The notes beneath the pieces were generated by a model. The model searched no databases. It was not told where the DNA came from and saw nothing but the letters and a program-made list of their open reading frames with translations. Shown piece by piece: positions 45,925 through 55,844 of a stretch of DNA of 64,000 nt. The stretch spans positions 15,816,240-15,880,239 of the forward strand of contig OZ038385.1 in the NCBI GenBank assembly GCA_964036045.1, in the 5' to 3' direction. The stretch comes from Eutreptiella sp. 'Long Island Sound 2002'. Its lineage: Eukaryota > Euglenozoa > Euglenophyceae > Eutreptiales > Eutreptiaceae. The position numbers and the translations under genes are program-made. Position 1 is the first letter of the stretch; each line of letters opens with the position of its first letter.

Positions 45925-46160
45925 GCCCTCTTACCAGATGGTACTCGAGAGAGCTCTCGGAATCATGAATCAGAGCAGTCCAGTGCTATGATTGTCCCAC
46001 AGTTCAGTGTGGTAGCGGACATGACACGTGGGTAGGGGGAGCTAAGTCTAAAACCATAAAGTGCAGCGGGGACTGCCATGCCCGTAGGCATCCCAAGGTG
46101 CTACTGGAGCACGTAGAAGACTGAAGGCCGAGAAGAATCAGCGGGTTGCATTTCATATAC
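45925..46160 (-). repeat. dispersed repeat family R, copy C
   Basis: Reverse-orientation copy of 11,825-12,030, slightly longer: it includes AGCCTTC.GGC-like sequence and the GAATCAGCGGGTTGCATTT end that matches the region just left of copy A. It lies just upstream of exon 1 of the surface-protein gene. Confidence 0.8.
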
Positions 46161-46169
46161 TAAGAGCAC

Positions 46170-48480
46170 TTGAGGGGGAGGGGGAGATGACATTCAGGGA
46201 CAGTTGGTCACTATTCGCTAAGGGGCAGAGAACACTGCTATCCCAGTCCAGGGGGAGTGGTCGGTGACACACAGGAGAGAACTGAGAAGGAAACAAGAGC
46301 ACAAGCGGGGTTATGGCACGCTGCGGAGTGGCATTCCACACCTGCGGTGGAAAAACGAGAAAAGGGGAGGAAGCCACAGGAGGGCCAACCTGCCATGGGT
46401 TGTCAAGTGTCAAGTCTGTGGAGGCTTCGGTCATTGTTCTCCTGGGGCCTGGCTACACTGTTCACCGCAACTCTGACTCTGGGGGGGTTGGGGGAGTGCA
46501 GGGCATGCAGATCCTTTTTCGGTTGGTGTTTTCAGAGCCACAGGGCTGTGAGCACTTTTTGAAGTGATGCACGGTGGCTGCTGCAGCCTGGAACAGGTCC
46601 TCCACAATAGACCAGTTTTCGTGCAGCAGCTGAGCAGCGACTTGTGTAAGTGCCCCTGCATCGATCGATGCCTCAAGGGATTGAACCCAAAAAGGCACGC
46701 AGGGATTGAATCCAGAAATTTTCTTTCCTTGTGAGACACATTTCCATCAGAGTGTCATGGTAGTCAACTCAAAACGATGATGTGGCGACGCAAGTAGCAC
46801 TGGACGTGTGTAAATTGCTGTAAGACTGCCGCATGCGGTTGTAAAAGTGCTGCAGGAGAGAGGCTTCTGTGTATTAAGCATACCGCAGGAAGCGACTCCC
46901 TAACTCCATGTCCCATCGCCGGTGTCGCATAAGGGTTTGGGCAAACGGTTTGTAATCCGTGAGCGCAGTAGACTGGAACCTTAATGCAGGGTGGGGGAGT
47001 GACCAGCATGGGGTGAAAGATACCTCGGAATGCGCATAGCGTGAGGATGCAAAATGCCTTAGATCAGCCGTGTAGGGTGTACCAGGATGCTGGGTGAGGT
47101 AGTGGGCGGCTTTGGACCAATTCTTGGAGGTAGGATGTTGGGTCAGCAGCTTTGTATCCGGTGTGTAACTAGTGGGGTGGACGCTGGTTTTGGGGAGGGT
47201 GTGTCCAGGTCAGAGCCACTTTGTGCTGGAGAAAAGTGTACCTGTTCCTACAGGTTTTATGCTGTCGGGCTTGGTTGGGTTTTCTTCGGGAGCAGTGAAC
47301 CAAACCAGGCTGAAACGGATGCAGCATAGATAGGAGAAGAATCAGTGTATCGGGGCAGCATGGGTAACTCGCCACAAAGAGACATTACCGACAGCAGTAA
47401 GTGGTACTGATGATATGCACGCTCACATACGCTCACGTAAAGCAGGCCGCAGTGATCGAGGCAGGCCGTCTACAAAGGATTGAGGGATCCGCAAGCGAGA
47501 GATATGCACAAGGTCATCGCGCGTTGCCTGGTCATACCAGGAAGTAGCATACTCGGTCTAGTCCTGAGCCGGGCTTTCCGGAAGGCCGGTTTCCAGGCGA
47601 GACATTGGATGAGTCGCGGTTGGGCTGTGCTGCCATGGCACATGTCACACAGGGGGCGTAGGCTGACTTTCTTTTCCCAGCGGGGGGGGGGGGGGGGGGC
47701 ATCCCTCCCACTGCCTGCCCCGCTCTGAACCAGCTGGTTTGGCTGAGGCATGCTGCAGGTGGCCTCTCCGTGTCGCACCATCCCCCTTTGTGTGCACTCA
47801 CGGGGATTGATTTAACCAACTGACGGGCAGTAGACAAATAAGTACACACTGGGGGTGGAGAGTGGGGCTCATGGGTTCCTTGGGTTTCTTGGTAACTTGG
47901 GTTTCTGCAAAACCTGGGTTTTGGACAGGGAGGCAGCGTACAATTTGCTGTACCTCCACCATTTCATTGGTGCTTTGTCGCAATAAGAAGGAATCCAAAG
48001 AATGCACTGCTGATAAGGGACCCAGGACAATATGCATGTCCTGGTTAATGAGTGTTCTGGCTAGCTCCAAGGTTGTGCGCATTTTGCGTTCTTGTTTCTG
48101 CAAGTGTCTATCCGTCCATTCATATTCACTTCAAGGACCGCCAACCTGATAAGCTTCTCTTTGGGGAACTCGTCAGAGTTCATGTTAAGAGTTCAGCATT
48201 GTCCACTGCCTGAGTCTTCACTTCTGCTTGCAAATCCTGGGGACCGGCAATGCAAGTTCGTGGTTCCCCGAATAACGGCCCAGGGCAGAGTTTTTGGGAG
48301 TAAGTGTCAGTGCTTCAGTGCCACTTTTGCAGTGAGCCCCCATATGACCGCGCTGCTGCGACCCGCGGCGATGGTAGCCCGGCGGAACGAGCACCACCGG
48401 TCTCCACCCCCAACAACCAACAGTACCAACAGTACACACCTCCTTCCCACAAACATGGCACAATGAAGAGCACAATACAA
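46170..48480. other. gene-free region upstream of the surface-protein gene
   Basis: No coding family was recognised. It contains one SINE-like head (46,668-46,745) and a long G tract (47,681-47,699). Promoter elements for the minus-strand gene at 45,785 could not be identified by eye. Confidence 0.45.
46668..46745 (-). repeat. SINE-like tRNA-derived head (weak)
   Basis: On the minus strand ACACTCTGATGGAAATG is followed by TTTCTGGATTCAATCCC, an A-box / B-box-like arrangement similar to 51,830-51,955. A second GGGTTCAATCCC lies just beyond. Confidence 0.35.
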
Positions 48481-48485
48481 ACTTG

Positions 48486-48590
48486 AAATGGGCCTTCGTG
48501 GCCCCAAATCAGTACATCCGCAGAGGTGCCCCGGCATGAGAGGATACAACCCGATGACACCACAACGCCTTTCCCATAGATGTCGCTACG
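48486..48590 (-). pseudogene. DDE (PIF/Harbinger-like) transposase fragment
   Basis: The minus frame reads CRGTSADVLIWGHEGP, which lines up with PGTPADVLIWDGYGP of the transposase relic at 53,141-53,422; the ~12 residues before it also align loosely. The fragment stops exactly at the G run (48,593) that begins copy 2 of the 0.6-kb repeat, suggesting that repeat interrupted it. Confidence 0.4.
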
Positions 48591-48592
48591 CA

Positions 48593-49118
48593 GGGGGGGG
48601 GGGGTCAAGGCCTCACCTGGTCGCCAACCCACAGTCCGCGCCGCCTTCCCTGCGGGACCGGACTGGGCGGCCACACCTGGGTGTCCAGTCAAAAGGCCTA
48701 CCGGATTGTTGACCGCCCTCGGACCCCGCAGTGGCGCTCGCGGGCGGGATTGCTCCACTGTTGTTCGGCGTCGGCGCACGTGGCGCGGGGAAGTGTGTGC
48801 CTGGTGCTCCAGGCCTCGGCAGGGAGGCTGGAGAGCCTGACACTGAGCCCGCCAGGGGAGATGTGGGCCTGGGCTCGCAACCTCCACGTCACAAGGACAA
48901 GCTACCCAACCGCCCCACGACTGCCTGTCAGCACGGGAAGGCGGTGGTGCGTGGCACGACTGGGGTCAGACCCGCACTCCTTGACTGCCTTCGGCACAGG
49001 TGGTGCTGCCTCGCGGGCTGGGTCTGGCTCCCCACGGCCGAGGGCGTACCCTGGGCAGGTGGAGGGGCCCCAGGGCGCAGAGAGTGCTTCCCTGCCCTGG
49101 GCGCCACCGTTGCTAGCT
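48593..49118 (+). repeat. G-tract-bounded dispersed repeat, copy 2
   Basis: Starts G run-GTCAAGGCCTCACCTGG without the TTGGG array, and follows copy 1 (33,459-34,156) to GCCACCGTTGCTAGCT. There it is cut by the G-run element at 49,119. About 30 bp present in copy 1 (a GAGGGGGGGGGGGGGAGGG-type stretch near 33,670) are missing. Confidence 0.85.
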
Positions 49119-49328
49119 GGGGGGGGGGGGGGGGATAATTTCGGGCAGGGGGCATTTTGCGGGAAATTTTCGTCTTTAAGGAAGGTGGCGAACTCTAGGG
49201 GTATTGGCAGTGCAGTGTGTGCATGAGGCAGTGTGAGTTATGGAATTTGCAACGGTGGCGAAATTTCACCCTCCGAAATTTTCCCCGGGGATACAATCCC
49301 CGCACGAAATTATCCCCCCCCCCCCCCC
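49119..49328. mobile_element. G-run-terminated foldback element, 210 bp
   Basis: The left end is G16 then GATAATTTCGGGC. The right end is GCACGAAATTATC then C15, the inverse of the left with one mismatch. Inner GGAAATTTTCG and CGAAATTTTCC are also inverted. No coding capacity. It interrupts copy 2 of the 0.6-kb repeat. No clear target duplication was seen. Confidence 0.65.
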
Positions 49329-49826
49329 GTAAATAGCCGCGTCAGGTGCTCCCCCCCATCCTTTGGCCCACAAGGTGCATCCCTGTACTGCTGTCCGTAC
49401 TGGTCTGGGGTTGCCACAGTCACGCATGACACACATACGGAAACGGGTGCTTATGGGGACAGATGCCACAGTCACACATTGACAATAGGGCTGTCGTAAA
49501 TAACAAATCACTGCTGCGTCCTGTTGCGCCCGGACCTCCCACAACAGGCCAGCCGACCAGCCATTGCTGTCTGTTCACTGTCGGCGTATTGATCGTCCTC
49601 CACTGTCGACCGCCGTCTGCTGATCACCAACCGCCGTCACTTAAGCAATAAGTGCTTCAGTTTATCAGTGATCAAATGGAGGTTGGTAATTGGAGATTCG
49701 CTGCCCAACTCTGTTCACAACCCCCTGCCCACACAAAACCCTCCCCGTGCCAACACAACCCTCCCCCTACCATCACAGCCTTCCCACTGCACACGCACAT
49801 CTGCCCTTGCTCTTAGACTGCTAGCC

Positions 49827-50989
49827 CTAAAGACTGCGCCAAAATTGCTTCCACTTCGGCTTCGGCTTCGGCTTCCGTTTCAGCTTCCCCAAAACCGCCC
49901 GAGTTGTCGCATTACTCAGTGCGCGGAAGGCAGTGACCTCCATCTCGGATAGCTCCCGCAGACCAGAATGAGGGCCGTGGATGTGGGTGTACCACCAATT
50001 GTAGGTCTGACTGACGTTGCGGACGGTATCTGGCAATGCATGGTAGTTGGCCCAAACAATGTACTGATGGTACGGGATGGACCGCCTCAGAGGCCCATCC
50101 TCCGAGACTACCACAACGCCGCTTAGCAGGGCAGGCAAGATGCGAAATTCTTCGATGGTGCGATGCAACGGGGTCTGATGCAAGTTCAGCAAGATCTTAA
50201 CCTCCGCCATCCGCCGCAGAACACTCGCATCAGTGCCCAGGTCGTTGACGTTCACTACTTTGTGCCCCGATGGCCCCAGTGCTGCATTGACCCTCCGGAT
50301 CATGTCCTGTCGGCGGCCCCCACGCAATGCAAAGATGGTCGTGATGATGTGATAGGGCCGCACATGCGACGCACAGACGGGGGGGGATCGCAATACCAGC
50401 CCCCGAAGCCATCTCCTGCGGCCCCAGAGCCTGTGCTGTGGGGAGTAGCACTCCAGCGGATGGCATACGGGGCAAGGAGTGGGGGCATGTACACCAGTTT
50501 GGGTGTGAGGTTCGGGTACCGTTCTGAGCGGATGATGTTTTGGATGTTCGGCATACTGTACTCCACCACCACGTCGGCCTCGTGCAGCAGCTGGGGGTGA
50601 CACATGCGCACGTTGTACACTTGCCCGGCCTCTGCCACTGACCCAGGCTGGGCAGTGCCGTTGCGGCAGGCACTGGCCCCAGGGAGCGTCAGCGTATGTT
50701 CCTCCGCCAGGGCCACACAAAGGCCTTTTCTGGCGTCGGGGCAGAGGTGGGGCGCAGCAGGGAACAAGACACGCATCCGGACAAGGGCAGGCACTGCGGT
50801 GACCAGAGCTCTCAGGGCACGGGCCAACATAATGCGGTTGGTGTTGAAAGCAAAAGGTGACATATCATACTCAGGATAGTCGCCAAGGTCCCAAGACGTA
50901 GGCCAGGGTGGATGGTCTGGATGAGGGGGCTGCAGGCACAGGATGCACCACAGCAGCAGCAGCAGGAGGAGGACCCGCAGCGGCGGCAT
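49827..50989 (-). CDS. glycosyltransferase-like type II membrane protein, one-base frameshift
   Basis: From ATG at 50,989 the N-terminus MPPLRVLLLLLLLWCILCLQ is a signal anchor. The frame runs through YNVRMCHPQLLHEADVVVEY and SERYPNLTPKLVYMPP, then breaks at a C8 run (50,379-50,386 on the plus strand is G8). One extra C would join it to the second frame, which continues YHIITTIFALRGGRR, KILLNLHQTPLHRTIEEFRI, LPALLSGVVVVSEDGPLRR and YHQYIVWANYHALP, ending in TAG. The corrected length is ~387 aa. The ILLNLHQ...EEFRILPALLSG...VSED layout resembles the nucleotide-sugar-binding half of GT-B-type glycosyltransferases, so a Golgi glycan-transfer role is inferred. The break may be a homopolymer sequencing error, recent pseudogenisation or slippage. 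An ATG 21 codons upstream is in frame, but the anchor favours 50,989. Confidence 0.6.
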
Positions 50990-50994
50990 CCTGG

Positions 50995-52525
50995 AGTGTT
51001 CTGTTGTCACATGCCGTCGTGAGTCTATTAAACGAAGAGACCGAAAGGTCAACCAGTCTGCAGCATGCTACAGGCCATTTTGCCGGGCTGAAATAGACAC
51101 TCAGAAGGTGAAGGGGATGCAAAGCAGATGCAAAGAGGGAAGCGAAAATCAACTGTGCCTGGATTTGAGATTTAATATCGTTGCACCCTTCACCCTTGCA
51201 CAGGCACAGATGCTCCACCCGACACAAAAGCGTTAGGTGGGCGAGAATCAAGGGTGCCTGAATTTGAATTTGAGGTTCTCCCGGTGGGGGCTCAGGCCAA
51301 GGCTCCTGGGGCAAGGATGGGGGAGGGGGGTACAGGGGACCCCAACGTCTGTTCCCGAAATGATCCGCATGCAAACACCAACGGTCCCCTGGAAAAATTT
51401 GCTGTGCTGCGGCATGCTGCAGCATGCTTCAAGCCTTAGGTGGGGAGGAAACAAATTTTCCAGAAGCTGAAAAGGTGGCAAAATCCAGAACCAAAACACG
51501 GTCCTTCAAGATGGCACCCTTTGATGACAGCAAAACTGCGCATCAAATACGACACAATTTCCCACTTTGACTTTCACCTTGGGTGTCTGTACGACATAGG
51601 TACTGCCCGATACCTTCTCCAATTGCCCACTGCAAACAGTCTGTAGTACTCCTGGTTGTCTCCTTGTTCCTCTTGGGTTGCGTTGTCCCCTCCTCAGTGG
51701 GTTCAACAGTAGACATCAGAAGACAAAGTGAAGAAAACAAAGATCTGTCAAAGCACAGCACAGCAAAAAAAAAACAGGAAAAACCCGGGTTGGACTATGG
51801 GCCCCTGGTCCTGGCAGGTTTGCCACATATTGTGAGTTACAAGAATTGAACCAGAGACTTCCCAATCAAAGATGCAGCATTTGACCACTAGAGTACTGGC
51901 CATCTCTGACAAATGAGTGCTCAGGGATGGGATTGATATTTTGGTCCGATGTTTCCCAAAAAATCCCAACCCAATTTTCAATGTGCTGTGGCATGCTCTG
52001 GTATGCTGCGGCATGCTTCAAAACCCCCACCGTCAGGCCCCAAAAACAGGCGCTGCGGCATGCTGCGGCATGCTTCAACTGTTGGTGCTTGTCCGCATGT
52101 CACATTGATCATTTTGAGGCATGCAACCACAGGGCCCCCCTTGTTCTAGAGGCGTGCTTGTCATCTGCAGTCCACATCCCCTTGCTCTTTCCTTGCTGCT
52201 TGCCTGTATTTCCTCTGTGTTGCTGCCCTGTTGCTTCCCTGATGCTCCCCCTGTTGCTTCCCTGATCCTCCCGACTCGATTTGAAATTGAGTCCAATTGA
52301 GGAGCAGACAGATTCTGGTGCCTAGCTGGGGATGGAATTTGGATGTTTGATACCACCTTCCTCACAGAGCCTTTCTGGTGTGCATGCCACCAAGTGTACC
52401 ATTGTCCAGCAATCATTCGGCAACTTCAGTTGACAAAAATGAGTTCGCACCCAAGCACTCGGAACTTGCCATGCGATGAAAAATCAACTCCCTGAAAGCG
52501 TTTGGCAAGCTGACATGGATCAGTA
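50995..52525. other. gene-free region
   Basis: No protein family recognised. It holds the SINE copy at 51,830-51,955 and three GGCATGCTGC(G/A)GCATGCTTC-type short repeats (51,411-51,435, 51,996-52,020 and 52,056-52,078). Confidence 0.5.
51830..51955 (-). repeat. tRNA-derived SINE head, copy paired with 19,478-19,600
   Basis: On the minus strand the order is GGACCAAAATATCAATCCCA, then GATGGCCAGTACTCTAGTGG (A-box region) and CTCTGGTTCAATTCTTG (B box at 51,842-51,852). The same two blocks in the same order are found at 19,478-19,600. Confidence 0.55.
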
Positions 52526-52529
52526 CTCT

Positions 52530-52710
52530 GGGGGAATGTTTGCCCGGTGCATGCCCGGCGTGCCACCTTTGTATTAAGTATCCTATCTCTAGCCCCAAGT
52601 TTATTCTCACCTGGGGAAATCCCCCAAGTAGACCGCACTAGACCGCAAACCTTTCCTGCAAAGCACCTTGCATAAGCCGAAATATGAGAATTTAACAACA
52701 CAAACTGTCA
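52530..52710 (+). repeat. left-end fragment of the Harbinger-like element
   Basis: GGGGGAATGTTTGCCCGGTG and the next ~160 bp (TCTAGCCCCAAGTTTATTCT, CCTGCAAAGCACCTTGCATA) align with 52,781-52,960 of the complete element. The right end is absent, so this is a truncated copy just upstream. Confidence 0.7.
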
Positions 52711-52780
52711 CTCCCACCACTTCCAACCACCACCCTTGCCATCGTCATAAACTGGGTGCAAAGGATGGGCAAGATTCTTA

Positions 52781-53470
52781 GGGGGAATGTTTGCCCGGAG
52801 CACCCGGCGCGCTACTTTTCTATTAACTATCCCAACTTCAGCCCCAGATTTATCCTCTCATGGAGAAGCCGCCCAAGTAGCCCACGTTGCACTGCACACC
52901 TTCCCTACAAAGCACGTTGCATAATAAAGCAATATCTGTGAATTCAGCACGTCCAGCTGTCATCTGTATTGTACTTAACAAACAACATTGGTCCCACAAG
53001 TGTGGGTGTCAATACATTCAGTACAATAGTGCTCCTTACACTCATCACAAACTGCGACGGTGGAGCGCTTTTGGCAACACAACACACACACTTCTACCTC
53101 ATCCTCTACCTCATCTTGCGTGCCACAACCGAGCAAACAGCTACTCAATGCGCGCCCTATACCACCCGTGCACGTCATTGTAACATTGTTGGCCGGCTGT
53201 CAAAGTGCCAGTCTTTCTTCCAATGAATGGCACAATGACATGAATCCGGCCTTTATAAGCATCATCATGGCCCCCAACTTCGAAATCAAAGAAATCACCT
53301 CGGGTACAAGAAGGTCCATACCCATCCCAAATCAAAACATCTGCGGGTGTCCCGGGGGCCAAGGGGCAAATCCATATAATGTTGCCCAACATATCAACGG
53401 CAACAGTCCACCGGTAGGGCACGGGTCACAAAAGATGCCTGGCGCACGCCCGGCGCGCTAACATTCCCCC
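52781..53470 (-). mobile_element. PIF/Harbinger-like DNA transposon relic, 690 bp
   Basis: The termini are GGGGGAATGTTTGCCCGG on the left and GGCGCGCTAACATTCCCCC on the right. They are flanked by TTA at 52,778-52,780 and 53,471-53,473, the 3-bp TWA duplication typical of PIF/Harbinger. It holds a shortened transposase on the minus strand. Related ends occur at 30,753-31,011, 52,530 and 55,473-55,844, so a family was active here. Confidence 0.8.
52975..53422 (-). pseudogene. decayed DDE_Tnp_4-type transposase with Cys-rich tail
   Basis: The frame 53,422-53,141 reads IIWICPLAPGTPADVLIWDG, then GGHDDAYKG (second Asp of the DDE triad), HVIVPF and QQCYNDVHGWYRARIE (the Glu), the order seen in PIF/Harbinger transposases. 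The next codon is TAG, followed by LFARLWHAR and TGA, so the protein is broken. In another frame, 53,100-52,975 encodes VCVLCCQKRSTVAVCDECKE and HYCTECIDTHTC, a tight Cys/His cluster like a small zinc-binding domain; it may be the original C-terminus after a frameshift. The N-terminal part and first catalytic Asp are missing. Confidence 0.65.
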
Positions 53471-53589
53471 TTAGACACGGCAAGAAGGTTCTCCAGATTG
53501 TTTGGGGGGGGGGGGGGGCAAAAACAGGCACAAGTGGGGAATGGTAAAAAAAACAAAGATGCCCGGCGCACTAATACTCCCCCTCTAGC

Positions 53590-55325
53590 TACTACCTTCG
53601 CCAAAAATCATCTTTGATGTCATCGCGTTGAGTTTTGGTTGTTTTTCCCTTCTGATTCATTGTGATGTCCCGGTATTCTACTCACATTCAATGCCTTTTG
53701 TTGTATGCTTTGGGCCAGTGGCACCCGTAGATCCATATCAAATTCTTCTTTGACTGGTTGTCTACAGCACACCTTGGTTATTCTGCCTCGTTGTCTGCTG
53801 TTTGGAACCTAGTTTTGTTGTGTTTGTTCACTGATTCTCTACAGCCCCTTCAGTTATGCAGGGGATAAACCCTTGAACCACCTGCACTACCTGCGAATCA
53901 GTATTCTGGTGTTCTATGTAGCTAGCCCCGCTCGTATTCTGCCATTATCCAGCTTGATTCCATCCGAGTACCATCATCAGCCTCCAATTTTCAGTACCCT
54001 GCTGTTAAGTGTTCTAGTAACAGCAGCAACACTGGAAATGACCCTACCCTCCCCCCCCCCTTGTACAAGAAACACCTCCACGCGACGGTTCTCTCACACC
54101 CCCGAGGGAACGTACCCCAAGTGACAGTTCCCTTGCCCCCCCGCTTACTATGTAAGGGACGTGCGACACACAGCAAGACAGGCAAATAAGAGGGCATATG
54201 AACCACTGAACGACCTGAAAAAGGCCTGTTGACATGCATTCTTAGGTCCACTGAGACACATGCTCGTTCTGCCACTTGTTCTGGCATGAGTATTCGACTT
54301 TGAAGAGCATGAGTATTCGACTTTGAAGAGCTGCACATGCTCAACAGGGGTCACAGGAATGGGGTCTCCAGCTGCAGGCTTGGCTACCACCTTGGCAGCA
54401 GGTTTGGCTGCAGCTCCACTGAGACACATGCTCTGTCTGCAGTGCCGGAGACACGCAATACCCTGAGGGCAATGGTGTGGGAAGAAATCAGTCAGCATCA
54501 ACTTGTAATCAAGAACCCTGGAGGCGTTTTTTGGATGCGGGGTCCTGAACAAGCATAGCCTACTCACTGTGTGGTACTCGAGATAGCTCTCGGAATCAAG
54601 GTTCAGAGCCATCCAGTTCTGCGGTTGAGAACTGAGTATCTTCTTCTTTGGCTGCCCGCAAAGAGGCCTCTGGCAATCGCCCTCAGTGCCTCGCAGGGCC
54701 GCTGGCTGAGGGGGGCAGGGAGGACTGACCTGTACCTGCTGCGCCCCATCATCACATTTAAGAGGGAGACGAGCAATGGCTTGCTAAGGTGCTGTGTGTG
54801 TGGAATGGGGCGGACAACCATGAAGATGGAGTTGTTACACCAGTTGGCGGTTCCAGTTTCATGCACTTGGTTGTGTTCTGTGGACGTATGCGTTGAGACC
54901 GTGGCAGCTGTGGCGGGGGAGGGGGACGGGACTTGAGATGGCCGTTTGCTGTGGTGCTACCCTATGACGGCAGTGTCTCGTTCTGAAACAGCAAAACCGA
55001 AAGCAGCTCACGGAAGAGAAGGGGAAGGATTCCAAATCGCACTTCGTTGGAATTTCACGGATGGATTATTTTGAGGGGCATGGGCAGCGGCGGGGACGGA
55101 TCTTCACCACGAAGCAATCTTATTGCTACACAACCAAACAGCCCCAGTTTGCGGAAGGAGACCTGCTTTGGCAGCAGTCAAAATGGCCAACATGACAGGG
55201 CGGCCCCTGTGGCGGGTATCATTGAAGGTCAATTCTGATAGCCTGAATGGCCCTACCTAAGTACCTTTCAGCCATTACTTCTTATGGTTCTCATACGCTC
55301 CAGCCAACCACTCAGGAGCACTACA
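53590..55325. other. gene-free region
   Basis: No family recognised. At 53,503-53,584 a G16 run and a GATGCCCGGCGCACTAATAC end suggest another deleted Harbinger-like copy. A 24-bp tandem duplication (GAGTATTCGACTTTGAAGAG) lies at 54,283-54,330, and a fragment of repeat family R at 54,563-54,612. Confidence 0.45.
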
Positions 55326-55330
55326 GAGCA

Positions 55331-55450
55331 CTACATGCAGCAGACTATGCAGAGTAAACTTAAATCTGTATCATACACGAAAGGCGACCACTACAAGCAG
55401 CAGACTATGCAGAGTAAACTTAAATCTGTATCATACACGAAAGGCGACCA
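55331..55450 (+). repeat. 60-bp tandem duplication
   Basis: Two copies with exactly 60-bp period. They share GCAGCAGACTATGCAGAGTA and ATCATACACGAAAGGCGACC and differ by one base (ACATGCAG / ACAAGCAG). Confidence 0.95.
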
Positions 55451-55472
55451 AATGTAAATGTGAACCCAACTA

Positions 55473-55844
55473 GGGGGGGGGGGTGTCTGCCCAGCGCGCG
55501 TCCAGTGGGTATTTGGTTGAACTTAGTGCCAGACGAGGTAACACTTAGTAAAAATTCATAAAACTTAGTAGAAACGAGGTAAAACCAACGAAACAACAAC
55601 CAATAAAATGAATGAAATTAAAAGCAGGGCCCGGTCCATATCCCCAACCAGAAAGGGACTAGTCCTTATCCCCAAACAGAAAGAGGCCAGGCCATATCCT
55701 CGGCTGGAAAGGGGCCAGTCTATATCCCCAACTAGAAAGGGGCGGGTCCATATCCCCAAGCGGAAAGGGGCCATGCAAAGAGCGTGGATTAGGGCTCCGT
55801 ATCAACAGTGGTCCAAAAAGATGCCCGGCGCGCTGACACTCCCC
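55473..55844. mobile_element. Harbinger-like MITE, ~372 bp
   Basis: The left end is a G run-TGTCTGCCCAGCGCGCG and the right end CCGGCGCGCTGACACTCCCC, flanked on each side by CTA. The inner part holds a ~30-bp tandem repeat (55,628-55,770) of CCATATCCCCAA plus GAAAGGGGC. The right end is duplicated with the 2.22 kb unit and recurs at about 58,044-58,067. Confidence 0.6.
55628..55772 (+). repeat. ~27-31 bp minisatellite CCATATCCCC...GAAAGGGG
   Basis: Five imperfect units containing TCCATATCCCCAACCAGAAA-like sequence. The breakpoint of the large tandem duplication lies in this array. Confidence 0.85.

Noticed and set aside
46264-46476. Zinc-knuckle-like CQVCGGFGHC in a short frame
   Set aside because: Spacing after the His does not fit CCHC (next Cys directly after or eight residues on), and the rest of the frame has no gag-like character.
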